Source: Symbiodinium natans (lineage: Eukaryota > Sar > Dinophyceae > Suessiales > Symbiodiniaceae). Taken from it: DNA of 43,835 nucleotides. Below, piece after piece: positions 9,651 through 19,675 of this stretch. Numbering within the stretch: position 1 is the first letter of the stretch; every line of letters begins with the position of its first letter. The stretch covers positions 1 through 43,835 of the forward strand of contig CAJNDS010000997.1 of the NCBI GenBank assembly GCA_905221605.1, given 5' to 3'. The translations under genes and the position numbers were made by a program. The notes below the pieces were generated by a model that saw only the letters and a list, made by a program, of their open reading frames with translations, had not been told where the DNA came from and did not search any database.

Positions 9651-10952
9651 TGGGGGGGGCGCAAACCCCGCACCTGCCCGTTCAAGAAGAAGGAGCGCAA
9701 CTGCTGGGGGAGGCGCTCTACCATGAATGGGTAGCCAACAAGTACACCCCCAACCACGCCAACGGGATCAGGGGACAGATGCAAAGAGCCAATGCCCACC
9801 AGATGACGCAATGGTTCCAGGCGAGTGTCAATGTACTCCACCCTCAGATGGGGGTACTCTACATGCCACCTACCATCGAGGGGGGCACCGACACGACGAC
9901 ACCTTCAGCACCGCCTACATCCCGGGGGCAGAGGCGTGACCAGGACCCCAACAGCCCAAAGGAGGAGGACGACAAGTACAACAAAGTCAAAAAAGAAAAG
10001 GACGATGAGGACGATGCGGAAAAAGCAGACTGGGGGGACACGGAAGAGGAGGAAGAAGAGGAGGCAACCACCAGGCCATGTGAAACACCATCGGCCTTGA
10101 AGCAAAGATTGCCCCCCAGTCACACAGCCAAAGCAAGCGAAAGGGGCACCAGTGACGACGACAAGGAGGGGGACACCAGCATGCCATGTGAAACATCATC
10201 GGCTGCCGGTGAGGGACAAAGCCTGGACGACAATCAAGGACTGCCACCTCTCCAAGCCCACCAACCAGATCAACAGGAGACCCGCGAGGGGGGAAAGCAG
10301 GGCGAACTGTGGACACGGGAAGAAGAAGCAGAGGAGGAGTACGAGGAGGTGATGCTCGACCCGGAGGAGCCCTCAACGAGAAACGATACCAACGCCAACG
10401 AGAACACCGGTAGACCTCCACACCAACAACCTCGCCCAGCCGCACCACAGGATTCACCAGCACTGGGGGGCGCCGCGGCAACGAATCACTGCTTCGACGA
10501 CAACGTGGGAGACCATACACCGAGATGCCCGACACCCGGTACAGACCTCCCAGATCGAACACCACAGAAGGGGCATGCGAGCCTATCCAGCGGGGGCCCA
10601 ACCTACAACCATGACCTCCAGGAGACGAGAAATGAGAGGACCATATGAAACACCATCGGCCTCTTCACGACAGATTCCCCCAAGAGCTCGAGGGAAAGGC
10701 CGGGGACAAGGGAAGACAACCACGACAACGGCGACGACTACACCCACAAGAGCCACCTACGGGGGATCATGTGAAAGACCATCGACCCCCAAGAAGAACA
10801 CCCAGCAGGAAAGGCCGCCAATCCCAAGGAAAAGAAAGCTGGGGAAGACTGGGGGCACCAGTGGAAACCGAGAGAACCTGGGAGCACAAGTCGCCCGCCT
10901 GGCGGCAAAAGGGACAGCCAAAGGGGGCTACAACGACAGCTTCGACTACTGA
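9650..10952 (+). pseudogene. acidic low-complexity ORF of the retroelement island, one frameshift
   Basis: One frame carries a compact N-terminal part (LYHEWVANKYTPNHANGIRG, then MTQWFQASVNVLHPQMGVLY). After it comes a very Glu/Asp-rich middle and repeated CETPSA/CETSSA motifs. Near 10600-10640 the reading moves to another frame, where the same motif continues (PYETPSASSRQIPPRARGK, then CERPSTPKK), ending YNDSFDY at a stop at 10950-10952. Retention of the motif across the frame change argues for one ancestral ORF with an indel. I do not recognise the family. Its position after the broken ORF2 suggests a second retroelement-derived ORF. The N-terminus is unclear because the GA repeat interrupts it. 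Confidence 0.4.
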
Positions 10953-11323
10953 GCTAGCCAGGACAGTGAGTTGGGTGCCAATTAGGGGGAACAAAGCTTC
11001 ACCACACCTTTAAGTCAACATTCGAGAGGGACATCATAACATTCATCCCACTTGCCGAACTGCAGGGGGATGTACCTAACCTTTCCAGCCCCTCTGCCAC
11101 ATAGTGGAGGGCCGTTGATAGACTCCGTGGACAATAAGCCACCTTTACACCTTTACATTTTCCTTGGCCTGGGGCGCAATTCAGGGCGGTACCATGGTTC
11201 CAACACTAAGAAAGGCACCCTGGGGGGGAAAACCAACAGAGTCCCCCAGGTGCATGTTTTTCCCCAGCTGCCAATCGTCTTCTTTACCCTCCCGTCAATA
11301 AGATGGGAATCTCAGACCTTGGA

Positions 11324-11508
11324 CATCACGCGCCCCTGGGGGCGGCCTCCTCTTTCGGGGGGGGCCATGCGTGCAGGAGAGAGAGAGAGAGAGAGCCCAA
11401 CGTGTGCTGTGGAAGGAAGGAAGGAAGAGCCCCAAAAAAGAAAGAAAGACAGAAAGGAAAGAGAGAGTTAGAGAGATGGGGGAGGGTTAGGTGCGCAGAA
11501 AGACAGAC

Positions 11509-11552
<44 letters not shown>
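11324..11552 (+). repeat. repeat block with (GA)n, copy 2, plus purine microsatellites
   Basis: Opens with ATCACGCGCCCCTGGGGGCGG and a G-run, then a GA repeat (11380-11397), GGAA repeats, the CCCCAAAAAAGAAAG segment and a second GA repeat (11520-11550). It parallels the blocks at 7500-7565 and 9527-9648, so three pieces of one repeat family flank the LINE fragment. Confidence 0.6.
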
Positions 11553-11560
<8 letters not shown>

Positions 11561-13853
11561 CGAGTGGTACTTCTCTTCTGTGAGGACAAAGAAGCTGCAG
11601 AAGCGGGAGAGGTATGTGATCTATGTCTCAATCAGCTGCCTATAAAGGCTCTCGGGCTCGACAATTCCAGGCCGGAGATGCAGAGGATGCCGCGGCGGCC
11701 ATCCTGCGTGTGTATGGCCAGATGCCCATGGAGCCGTGAGCCGAGAGTTGAGGTACAGTCGGGCATCTCCAAACATAGTGGGCCCCTCAAATTGCCCGCA
11801 AACGAGGATGGCCCTGGTAGGAATCCCCCAAAAGGATATTAATATCCGCTGTTGTGGGGAGACCCCCGCAGGGGCATCGGAAGAGCTTTGGCATGGTGAG
11901 GCTCAAGCCTCCTGTGCGTTTCATGGCTTAGATTCTTTGATGTTTTTCCAGGTCGGCAAAGGGAGATGAACTCGAGGCCAGTTTGCAACAGTGAGTCACA
12001 GGCCAAAGGAGGAGCATGGTGGGAGAGTGGCTTTGGTGAAAGCTTGCTAAACACAGGTTCTGCTGGAGGAGGCTGCTGACAGCGCCCGGCGTCAGAAGTG
12101 GTCCTTGCGGCGTGAGGCACCGCTCCTCTCAATCCATCTGGTCTGTCGAAATGATGGACTCTTTTGAGACAATAAGGGGCCGTACTGCATTGTATGTCAG
12201 TATAACAGGTGCCCAAGAAAGGACCCTATGGCAATGAAGTCGTAACATTTTCTTCGGCATGTCCTTCACATCCACCAGCTGATGAGGCACTACTCCATCG
12301 CTGGACTCTGCCAGCACCGGAGGTCATCCTGTGTCTGCCCCATGGTATCTACCAACGTACGACGTAGGTGCATCAGCGTGGGAGGGCGCACATCGTACAG
12401 GCTAGAATCTGGGGGAGTCTCAGCGACTCTTCCGCAGCCCGACGTTGCACAGGAGCGCGTGCGCGAGCTGTTGCGCTGGAGTGAAACCAGCGAAGCCTTC
12501 CTGTTTACGACAGTTTGTGAGAGCTTGTGAGAGCCAGTCAAGTTCAGCGCGGACCTACCTCATCTGTGCTTGAAAATCGACATGAGATGTGTTCTTTCCA
12601 TGGAGTTGGACACTTGCCGCTTGCCATTGCACATTTTCATGGCCAGGTGGCGCGCGCCGACTGCTTGCACTCGCCGAGCTGCGACGGGCGGCGCATGGCT
12701 TCCTAGACCCACAGAGAGGGATGTTAGGGGTCGGAGTTTAGGACTTCGTGGCTTTCACTTCTAGCTACATGTGCACCAGGTGTTTAACCTGGAACTTTCT
12801 TCATGGAAGATCCTGCTTTCCTTCCCTTCGGGAGTGCAAAGCACCGCAGCAGATGCCTGCCTACTTTTTTGCTACTGTATCAGCTCTGCCACCCTGAGAT
12901 ACAGATCTTCCCTTGGTTGGTGGCACTGGCCGCATTCTTAGATTGGATTTTGCAGGTTCGTTTTCAGAGTGCACACATGTCGGAGCCTGGCTTCATGGTG
13001 CCCACGTGTTGGAGCCAGCCAGTCTCATCAGCAGCAGTTTAGGTTTCGCACTGTCCCCATCGGGTCGTGTAGATCCCCTCGGTCATCACCATCACCACAA
13101 GCTGCAAATTCTATCCCGTATGTTTCCAAAGAGCCAGACATCAGGTGTTCAGCGCAAAACTCCGACTTCTTCTCGCTGTCGTCGTATGGCTGGCGCGCTG
13201 TCAGTAGCATGTTGGAGCTGCTGTCGGGTTGTGCTGTGCCCGTGTGCGCTCAGAATTCTGCGCTTTGGCAGGCACTTGCTTGTGGCTCGATTGCTCGTCG
13301 TGGCCAGGGCCTCAGCTAAAGCAATATCAAGATGCTGCGAACTACACTTACTCGGACGCTTGTCCTTAACCCCTACAACGATCAGCAAGCCCCCCCCCCC
13401 CCCCCCGCCCAACTATCCTGCGTTCAAAGGTACTATAGAGGAGGGTCTAAACCTTCCAGGCGATCGTGGCCTTGCCCTTCTTTTCGCGGGTCGACCTGGT
13501 TCGCTGGGCATCGATGTGTACCTTGGGTGCTCCCACCTCAGAGCAGTGGCCGTGTTCAGCCTCGCTTGTGTCAGAAGATCTGTGCGTAGGTTGATGGATT
13601 CTGAAGCTAGCTGGCTCGTTTGACAGGCCGACATGCAACAACAGCATCAGCCAGGTCAAAAGCATCTCTAAGCCACCGCGAAGACTGAGACCCCTCTCAT
13701 GTCTGTGGGCCTACGGGAAGTCTGGAGCAAAGCCTTGTGACAAGATTTGACAGTCACTATCCACTCATAGACCACACAGTCGCCATGCGCCTACCCGAGC
13801 TCCCGCGTGACGCGCTCAATACATTCCTAGCAGCGCAGGCAGAAGACTGATTT
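11553..13853. other. gene-free stretch
   Basis: No frame with recognisable domain content on either strand. A C-run lies at 13390-13405. Small exons could be hidden here, but I cannot support any. Confidence 0.35.
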
Positions 13854-13951
13854 GGGGGTTTACGATATGAGGGGGTACCTCTTTGGGGTCCATTTTAATC
13901 GGTTACTTTTTGGGGGTCTATATTCGGGGTCCCTCATTTTCGTAATCCCCC
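13854..13951 (+). mobile_element. introner-like short TIR element, copy B
   Basis: About 98 bp with the best-matched ends of the family: GGGGGTTTACGATATGAGGG on the left, and CCCTCATTTTCGTAATCCCC on the right, whose reverse complement agrees at about 16 of 20 positions. The interior shares GGGGTCTATATT and GGGGTCCC with copy A. No splice acceptor is at its right edge. Confidence 0.6.
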
Positions 13952-14879
13952 ATTTTAAGTGTGACTTCGTGCGATTCTGAGACGAAGGAGTTCGTATTGA
14001 GTTCGTTGCCAGAGCCAAGTGCTCTCAGATCGAGAACAATCGTCACTAGGAACAAACGGTTTTGTTTTTGGCAGGCCGGACGGACGGGTTTTCAGAGAGC
14101 AAACAGACTCAGAAAGAGGGGAAGCTGGAAGAAACGCACAAAAAGACGTGCAGCCACGGCCCCATCCCCACTATAACAAAGCCAAGCCAAATCCGGCTGA
14201 AGACAAACCTAAGCCAACACCAAGTCAAAGCCGTGCCAGCCAACTCCTGTATAACTCCTGTGTCTGGATCGAAGTAGTTGCTTGCAATATGAGAGAAGCA
14301 ACCGTCGCATTCATCACCAAGCACCGACTCAGACAACAAAAAGTACAAGGCACCCTTCGACCAAAACCCACCACAACACAGATGCGCCCTTGCCGGACAG
14401 CAAAAATCACTGTTGCCATCGTCGTTGTCATGCAGCAATGCAACATGTTCTTTCCTTCGCTGCTGTCGACTAAGCTTTGGGAGGGCACGGCCCGAGCTGG
14501 ATGCCAGACGCATTAGGCGCCTGGCCCTCAGCCCCTGCTGCGAGAGAGCTTGCATGATCTTAAAAGTATGACATAGTATGAGTCATCATCATTCTGTCAT
14601 CCTCTGGGATTGTATACTAAACAGTCCCGTGAAGTTTTTTTTTTGGGCGACCGTTGCTGAGGGCATTGGTGAAGACGGTGTCAGAGCTCCAGCTGCTGGC
14701 AAAGTCATCTGAATGATCTGCAGACCTTTGCCTGCAAAAACGGAAGTCGAAAACTTGCTCAGACTGCAATCACAGCACATCACAGCAGACACATTGGAGA
14801 CGCGCTTAGCTGCCATCAACCGAACCAGGCGAAAGCCCGGCAGCTGATGCGCCCGTTTGTGCCCGTTACTCCATTGCTG
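13952..14879. other. gene-free stretch
   Basis: Nothing recognisable in either strand apart from a short T-run near 14637. This is the flank upstream of the decayed RAP-like gene. Confidence 0.35.
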
Positions 14880-14881
14880 GC

Positions 14882-15925
14882 ATTGTCGCTGCATCATGCC
14901 TGACCACAGGTGCGGTCCCAAGTATCCTTGTGCAGCTCGCTCAAAGTCTAGTGGTCAAAGAAGTAGAAGTAGGGGCTCTTGAGGCTCTTCGGCTGTCGTT
15001 GCTGCAGGTCCTGACAGACATGGCATGGTCTTCCGGGAAACTGCGGCCAAGAGGGCAACTGGCAGCTATCTTGATGCCCGAGCTCCTGGAAAAGCGCGCC
15101 TCTGACCCTGCACCACAGTAGCTGGCCAATGTCTTGCGAGGCTCTGCTACCGTTCAGCAAAAAGACGCCTCATGTGTGATTGCTGCATGGCTGGCAGCCT
15201 GCAACCGGATGTCAGAGATGTCGTCGCGGAGCCTGGGGAATATGGCGTGGCCTGCAACAAAGATGCATGTTTGCGAACAGGCTCTCATCGACACGGCTGG
15301 ACACCACAGCATGCAGAGGAGCGGAGGGCCCAACGCGCAGGCAGCCAGCAACACAGCCTAAAGCTTCACACGCCTCCAGACGAAGGACATCCTGGTTCTG
15401 GACGCACCTTGTGCCCAAGCATAGAGCAGAATAGATGATCTCCTTCCACAAGAACTGACAAACAGAGGTTGGGCATCGGCCACCTTGGCCCACTTGAGCC
15501 TTTCAGCCCTGAAGGCGACAATGTCCGAGGCCGTGGCGGAAGTCCAGGGCCTCATCTCACAGGACTCCTCCAACATGGCCCGAAGACCCGGCACACTGCG
15601 AGAGCTTCACCGGGCCCTCTCTGCCGCTGCCGGCAGCTGCCTTTTGGATGGGCTTGCACGGCTTACGCCACAACATCTCAGCAACACCGCCCAAGGGCTC
15701 GGTACTTTGAGGCCTCGTGGCATCCTGGCCACCGAGAGGACCGCTGCGCAATCTGCGAGAAACATCCCCAGCTTCCGCCCGGATGGGCTGGCGACCTTGG
15801 CTTGGTCTTGCGCACGCTTCGGCCACTACCACCCAGCGCTCTTCCATGCGATCGGGTTGGAGGCAGGGCAGCTGCTGGAAAACTCTCAGACAAGCTGGGC
15901 CACCACAGATGCTCGACTGCACTGA
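14882..15925 (+). pseudogene. decayed RAP/FASTK-type helical-repeat protein
   Basis: A single reading frame runs through about 1 kb with three in-frame stops (15119, 15359, 15422). Between them is a repeat of ~38 residues built round LANxAWxxAxL. Examples are LTDMAWSSGKL, LGNMAWPATKM, LSNTAQGLGTL and LATLAWSCARFGHYHPALF. Helical repeats of this kind occur in RAP/FAST-kinase-like organelle RNA-binding proteins, which are expanded in alveolates (from memory). The stops fall at repeat positions that are normally occupied: SNTA-stop-SFTRLQ stands where a Trp is expected, and PQ-stop-LAN in the loop before a repeat. The frame is otherwise kept and no intron is needed. This looks like a retroposed or recently inactivated copy. 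A stop-codon readthrough gene or noncanonical splicing round the stops is less likely. Confidence 0.55.
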
Positions 15926-16380
15926 CTGTGCATCACATAATGTGCTCGGGTGTCACGCACCATCACGCGCGACTTGTTTCGTCTCATTCGCATCCGGATT
16001 GCAGTGTGATTCAAGAAGCCAAGGGAAACCTTCGTGAAGAGAACGTCGGCACCTTGACACAGATGTCCTTAGACTAGATGCCTGTGGATTGTCCTTGTAG
16101 CTCTCTTTAGCTGCAAAGCTGTAGGGGCCTTGTTGCCTTCCCATACTTCCCTAAACCTTAAGCTCTATATGCCGTCCTTACCCTCCTAACTCCCAAGTCT
16201 TGGATATGTCTGCCGCGTAGCCAGGAATGCTGTTGGAAGCTTTCAGCTGCTTCGACTCCTGCGCCGGCCTTGCCTGGCAGCTTGTGGAGCGTGCCGAGCG
16301 CCTCTGCAACGGGAAGAGTCGTCCCCCAACCTGTAGTGCCAATGTAGGGAGGAGAAGGTTGGCCACCGTTGGAAGGCTTT

Positions 16381-16440
16381 CAGGTTTCAACATGTTTCAA
16401 TATGTTTCAATATGTTTCAATATGTTTCAATATGTTTCAA
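16381..16440 (+). repeat. decamer tandem repeat
   Basis: Six consecutive 10-base units, the last four being exactly TATGTTTCAA and the first two single-base variants. The period is close to one helical turn. Confidence 0.85.
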
Positions 16441-16510
16441 CGCGCAAGACACCAGTAGTCAGCGTTCCATCGGAGGGTGCATGAGGGTGCTCCGGAAGAT
16501 TATTGGTCTT

Positions 16511-16635
16511 AGGGTAGCTACAGGGTTCCTGAACAGGGGCCCTTAAACGGGGACCCTTATATACCCCACAAAACCCAAGGACCCATACTTCAGAACAAGG
16601 TGAGGGACCAAATTAAGGGGCCATAAAACTACCCT
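16511..16635 (-). mobile_element. possible divergent member of the short TIR element family, copy C
   Basis: Bounded by AGGGTAG (16511-16517) and its inverse CTACCCT (16629-16635). The interior is made of GGGGNCC and CCCTTAA modules like those in copies A, B and D. Similarity is weaker and the element may be a separate subfamily. Orientation is uncertain. Confidence 0.3.
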
Positions 16636-16799
16636 TGGAATTGGAAAGCAACTTGCAAGGGCCAATGGCCTCTTCCCAGACGGGCCAAGCCTTGGCTGCC
16701 TTGCAGCGAGTTGTCGACGTCGAGGGGAGGATGACAGGACTGATGTGGTTGTGGTAGCACGGGCAGAATCAGATTGGGCACACGTGCCTTGCCTTTCGA

Positions 16800-16985
16800 A
16801 GTTGTGAGGGATGCCTGTGCGGTGAGAGGAGGTTGCTGGAAATCTATGCCTCGTGGCAAAGAAGACAGGGCAATCCTGCGCTGGAGTCCATCTGCCTTGT
16901 TGCGCTGGCACGCCGCTTATCCATCGAAGGAGGTGCCGAGGAAGCTGTGCAGCTGCTGCCACTTGGTAGCGACATCACATCTTAA
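16800..16985 (+). CDS. candidate exon, unidentified
   Basis: This frame reads like genuine protein (RLLEIYASWQRRQGNPALES, then ICLVALARRLSIEGGAEEAV), amphipathic helices ending at a TAA at 16983-16985. I do not recognise the family. It may be an upstream exon of the COMT-like gene, which starts to be recognisable at 17410, or part of another helical-repeat protein. The 5' boundary is not determined. Confidence 0.25.
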   Translation, partial: SCEGCLCGERRLLEIYASWQRRQGNPALESICLVALARRLSIEGGAEEAVQLLPLGSDITS

Positions 16986-17409
16986 GGCATACATCCTCTG
17001 CATTGCAGCATCTTCAGCACTTGGCTACTATGTACTTGGAAGTATGCCTTGCTCCCTGCACAGTCGCAAGGCAAGCCGCATCTCAGCGCCTGCCGCTGGA
17101 TTCAGCAGCTGATGGAGTTTGGTTGGCGTGTGGTGGAGACTCCGAGGACTTGACCGATCAGTTTTCGTTTCCATGCCCTCGCAGTGGACTACATGAGCCC
17201 ATCCAGCATCAACCTGCGCACGAACCTAGAAGGATCTGGAACGGAAGGCCTGGACGATTCGGTCCGGGAACGACTACGGCAAGGCCCTTGCTTCATGTGG
17301 GGGTTGTCCCAAGTCCCGGTCCTCATAGGAGTCGAGAGACCTCTTATGACCGGAACTCTGATGAAACCTTCGCCCCTGGGTCACGGGAAAAGCACAATTC
17401 CATGTGCAG

Positions 17410-19229
17410 GAGCTGCGACTTCTCCAGCACGCCATGCGGGCGACGCGGGACCCCCGTGCCGTCGCAGGGGTCATGGAATCTTTCGGGGCCGAGGAGCTCT
17501 GAGGATGCAGAGTGCGAGTCCTGGGAGTCTGAATATATAATTTTAATGCATTATATAGTATATATTGTATATTGTATATTATACATTATACATGATATAT
17601 AATATATGATATATTATAGACTATTTGGGGCCGAGTTCAAATTTCGTGCAGGAGCTGCCGAGCTTCAGCAAGTGGCTCAAGATTGCCGGCGGCCAAAAGG
17701 CCCAAGTGCTCACAGCTGCAGCCAAAGCCAGTCCCAAAGGACACCGGGCCCTTGCAGTTCACAGACACACCCGACCCAGGCGTTACCCCCGAGCAGGCCC
17801 GTGAACCTATCTCATGATCCCGCGAAGGACTGGCCCTGGAGCTGGGTCTCTACTGTGGCTTCTCTGCTCTCCACCTGAGCTCCCTGATGAAGGTGGTTCT
17901 TTGGCTCTGACATCTGCCAGTTCAGATATTCTGCATGCTCATGCGCTGGATTCAAGCTGTTTTGCACTTCGAGGTTTGTCGGTCCATGTGGGAAGGGGGG
18001 AACCATATAATATATCATACATATACACGAGCCATACTTTTGTTTCTACATGGCATGTCTCCTACAGAATTTAGCATCTCGACTTCCCTCAACAACCTCA
18101 GCTTCTTCCCACTTCCACTGATCACACCGCTCCCCCCCTCCCCGTATGGCTTAGCGGGCACACGAAAGCTACTGGGAACTAGCACACGCCATTGACACTT
18201 TGGCAAATGCTGGCATGCCAACATGTTGGAAACCTCCTGCTGGGAAGTATTCGCTCTGGCAGTACCTCCCATTCCAACATTCCCCTTGGAATATTCCCCT
18301 TGGAATCTATCTAGGCCTTTCGATCTACCTAGGTCTTTCAACACTTTTTGAATGTGGACTCACGCGAAAAGCGTGGGGCTTCGGCTATGTCCAATCAAAC
18401 GATTCTTTGGATACTCGTTAATGGGGTTTAGACGAATTTTGGGATTGCCAAAAGTTTGGTCTTGGCATTGCACTTTGCATGACTTCCACCACTTTCAGAG
18501 ATTCTTTCAAAATCTTAAGGATCATATGAAGAGATTGGAGATGTTGGAACAGATTAGCCACATAGGGACCACACCACGCAGGTATTGTCATGTCTGTATG
18601 TATGTACGAGCGTGTGCATGCATGCAAATTATCTATGTCTGTATTTGTATACATATACATATATATATATATATATATTTATTTGCGTATATATCTTCCT
18701 GTATGGTTCAGGAGTTTCGGTTGCTGCCAATTCTGCCTATTGGCGTGCCTTGCCCAGTCACCAAGGTTTCTGTGGAGGCTGACTTTGTCCATGCCCTCAT
18801 AGCCGTTCCTTGGCAACTGCAAGACGGATCAGATGGCGCTGTCGTGCTAGGAAGAAAGCCCACTGACTGGAGACGATGCTGTTGAGCTGCGTTCGGTGAA
18901 GTGGTACATCCATTGCTCACAGGCACCTGTCATCACAAGTTGAAATGTTCACTGTGCTTTGTGGACACCGGCTGATGCAGAGATATGCATGTAGATGCGA
19001 AAAATAACGCATATTGTGCTTGCACGGCCATTTCATGTCGATTGTTCAATGTCTGTACTGTCTCAGGAGACTCTGCTGAGCTTTGCCGGGGTGGCGCATG
19101 AGGCTGCATGGGTACGGGTGCATCGGGTAAGGAAGTTCATGCGTAGCGTGAGCAGTCGAAATGAGTGGACAAACGAACCTTCAACACCAGGTCGAGATTG
19201 TGGTTGGGCATACCGAGGAGTTGCAGTCT
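17410..19229 (+). CDS. catechol O-methyltransferase-like protein, 5' exons
   Basis: Six short exons give a COMT-like N-terminal two thirds: 17410-17493 (ELRLLQHAMRATRDPRAV), 17652-17739 (FSKWLKIAGGQKAQVL), 17828-17892 (ALELGLYCGFSALHLS), 18766-18804 (VSVEADFVHALIA), 19067-19102 (ETLLSFAGVAHE) and 19191-~19229 (VEIVVGHTEELQS). They line up in order with animal COMT: the helix before the fold, the K/G-rich segment, the SAM-binding ELGxYCGYSA loop, the acidic strand-2 end, the FAG helix and the VxxxxG strand. Phases agree at every junction, with donors GA (17494), GA (17740), GT (17893), GT (18805) and GC (19103). COMT uses SAM and Mg2+ to methylate catechol hydroxyls. The substrate here is unknown. 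Exons upstream of 17410 are not identified. Confidence 0.6.
17536..17620. repeat. TA-rich tract in COMT-like intron 1
   Basis: Alternating ATATA/TATAT sequence inside the first proposed intron. Intron 1 is also flanked by two short duplications: GTGCAGGAGCTGC at 17404 and 17646, and GGGGCCGAG at 17485 and 17627. Confidence 0.6.
18652..18680. repeat. (TA)n microsatellite
   Basis: A pure TA run preceded by ATACATATACAT, within the third proposed COMT-like intron (17893-18765). Confidence 0.8.
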
Positions 19230-19675
19230 GCCTGCTTTCTGTTTTGTCCAGTCTGGTCTGGCCATCAAGTCAGTTTCGCCTGCCCACTTGTAAAGGACGT
19301 GATGCCGTGGCTGATTGACAAGAAGCTGAGTACCCTGGCAACAGCCAAGCAAATCGGCTGTAGCTGCATGTCTAGGTTAACTGGACTTGGTACCTCTCAG
19401 TCATATGAGTCATATACTCACCTCCCGTGCGTGACCAGATCACGACTTCCTACAGATGGCCAGCCATGTCAGGTATTCTCCTGCCCATGTTGGAATGCAT
19501 GAGCACAGATAGAGTGTGAAAAGCTTCCGAGACATATTCAGCTCACTCTCTGAAGACAAGCCTCGAGACCAACAGTCACAGCCTGCCCTCGCATCTTTCC
19601 AGCCCCAGAGACTACGCCGGATCGCCAAGACAAGACGATATCTGTTGACTAGCTGAGCGAGCTTGTGTTGCCCAC

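Noticed and set aside
17003-17602. 199-residue plus-strand frame
   Set aside because: It overlaps the COMT-like exon 17410-17493 in a different frame and ends in a TA repeat. The COMT frame has clear family similarity, so this one is a shadow.
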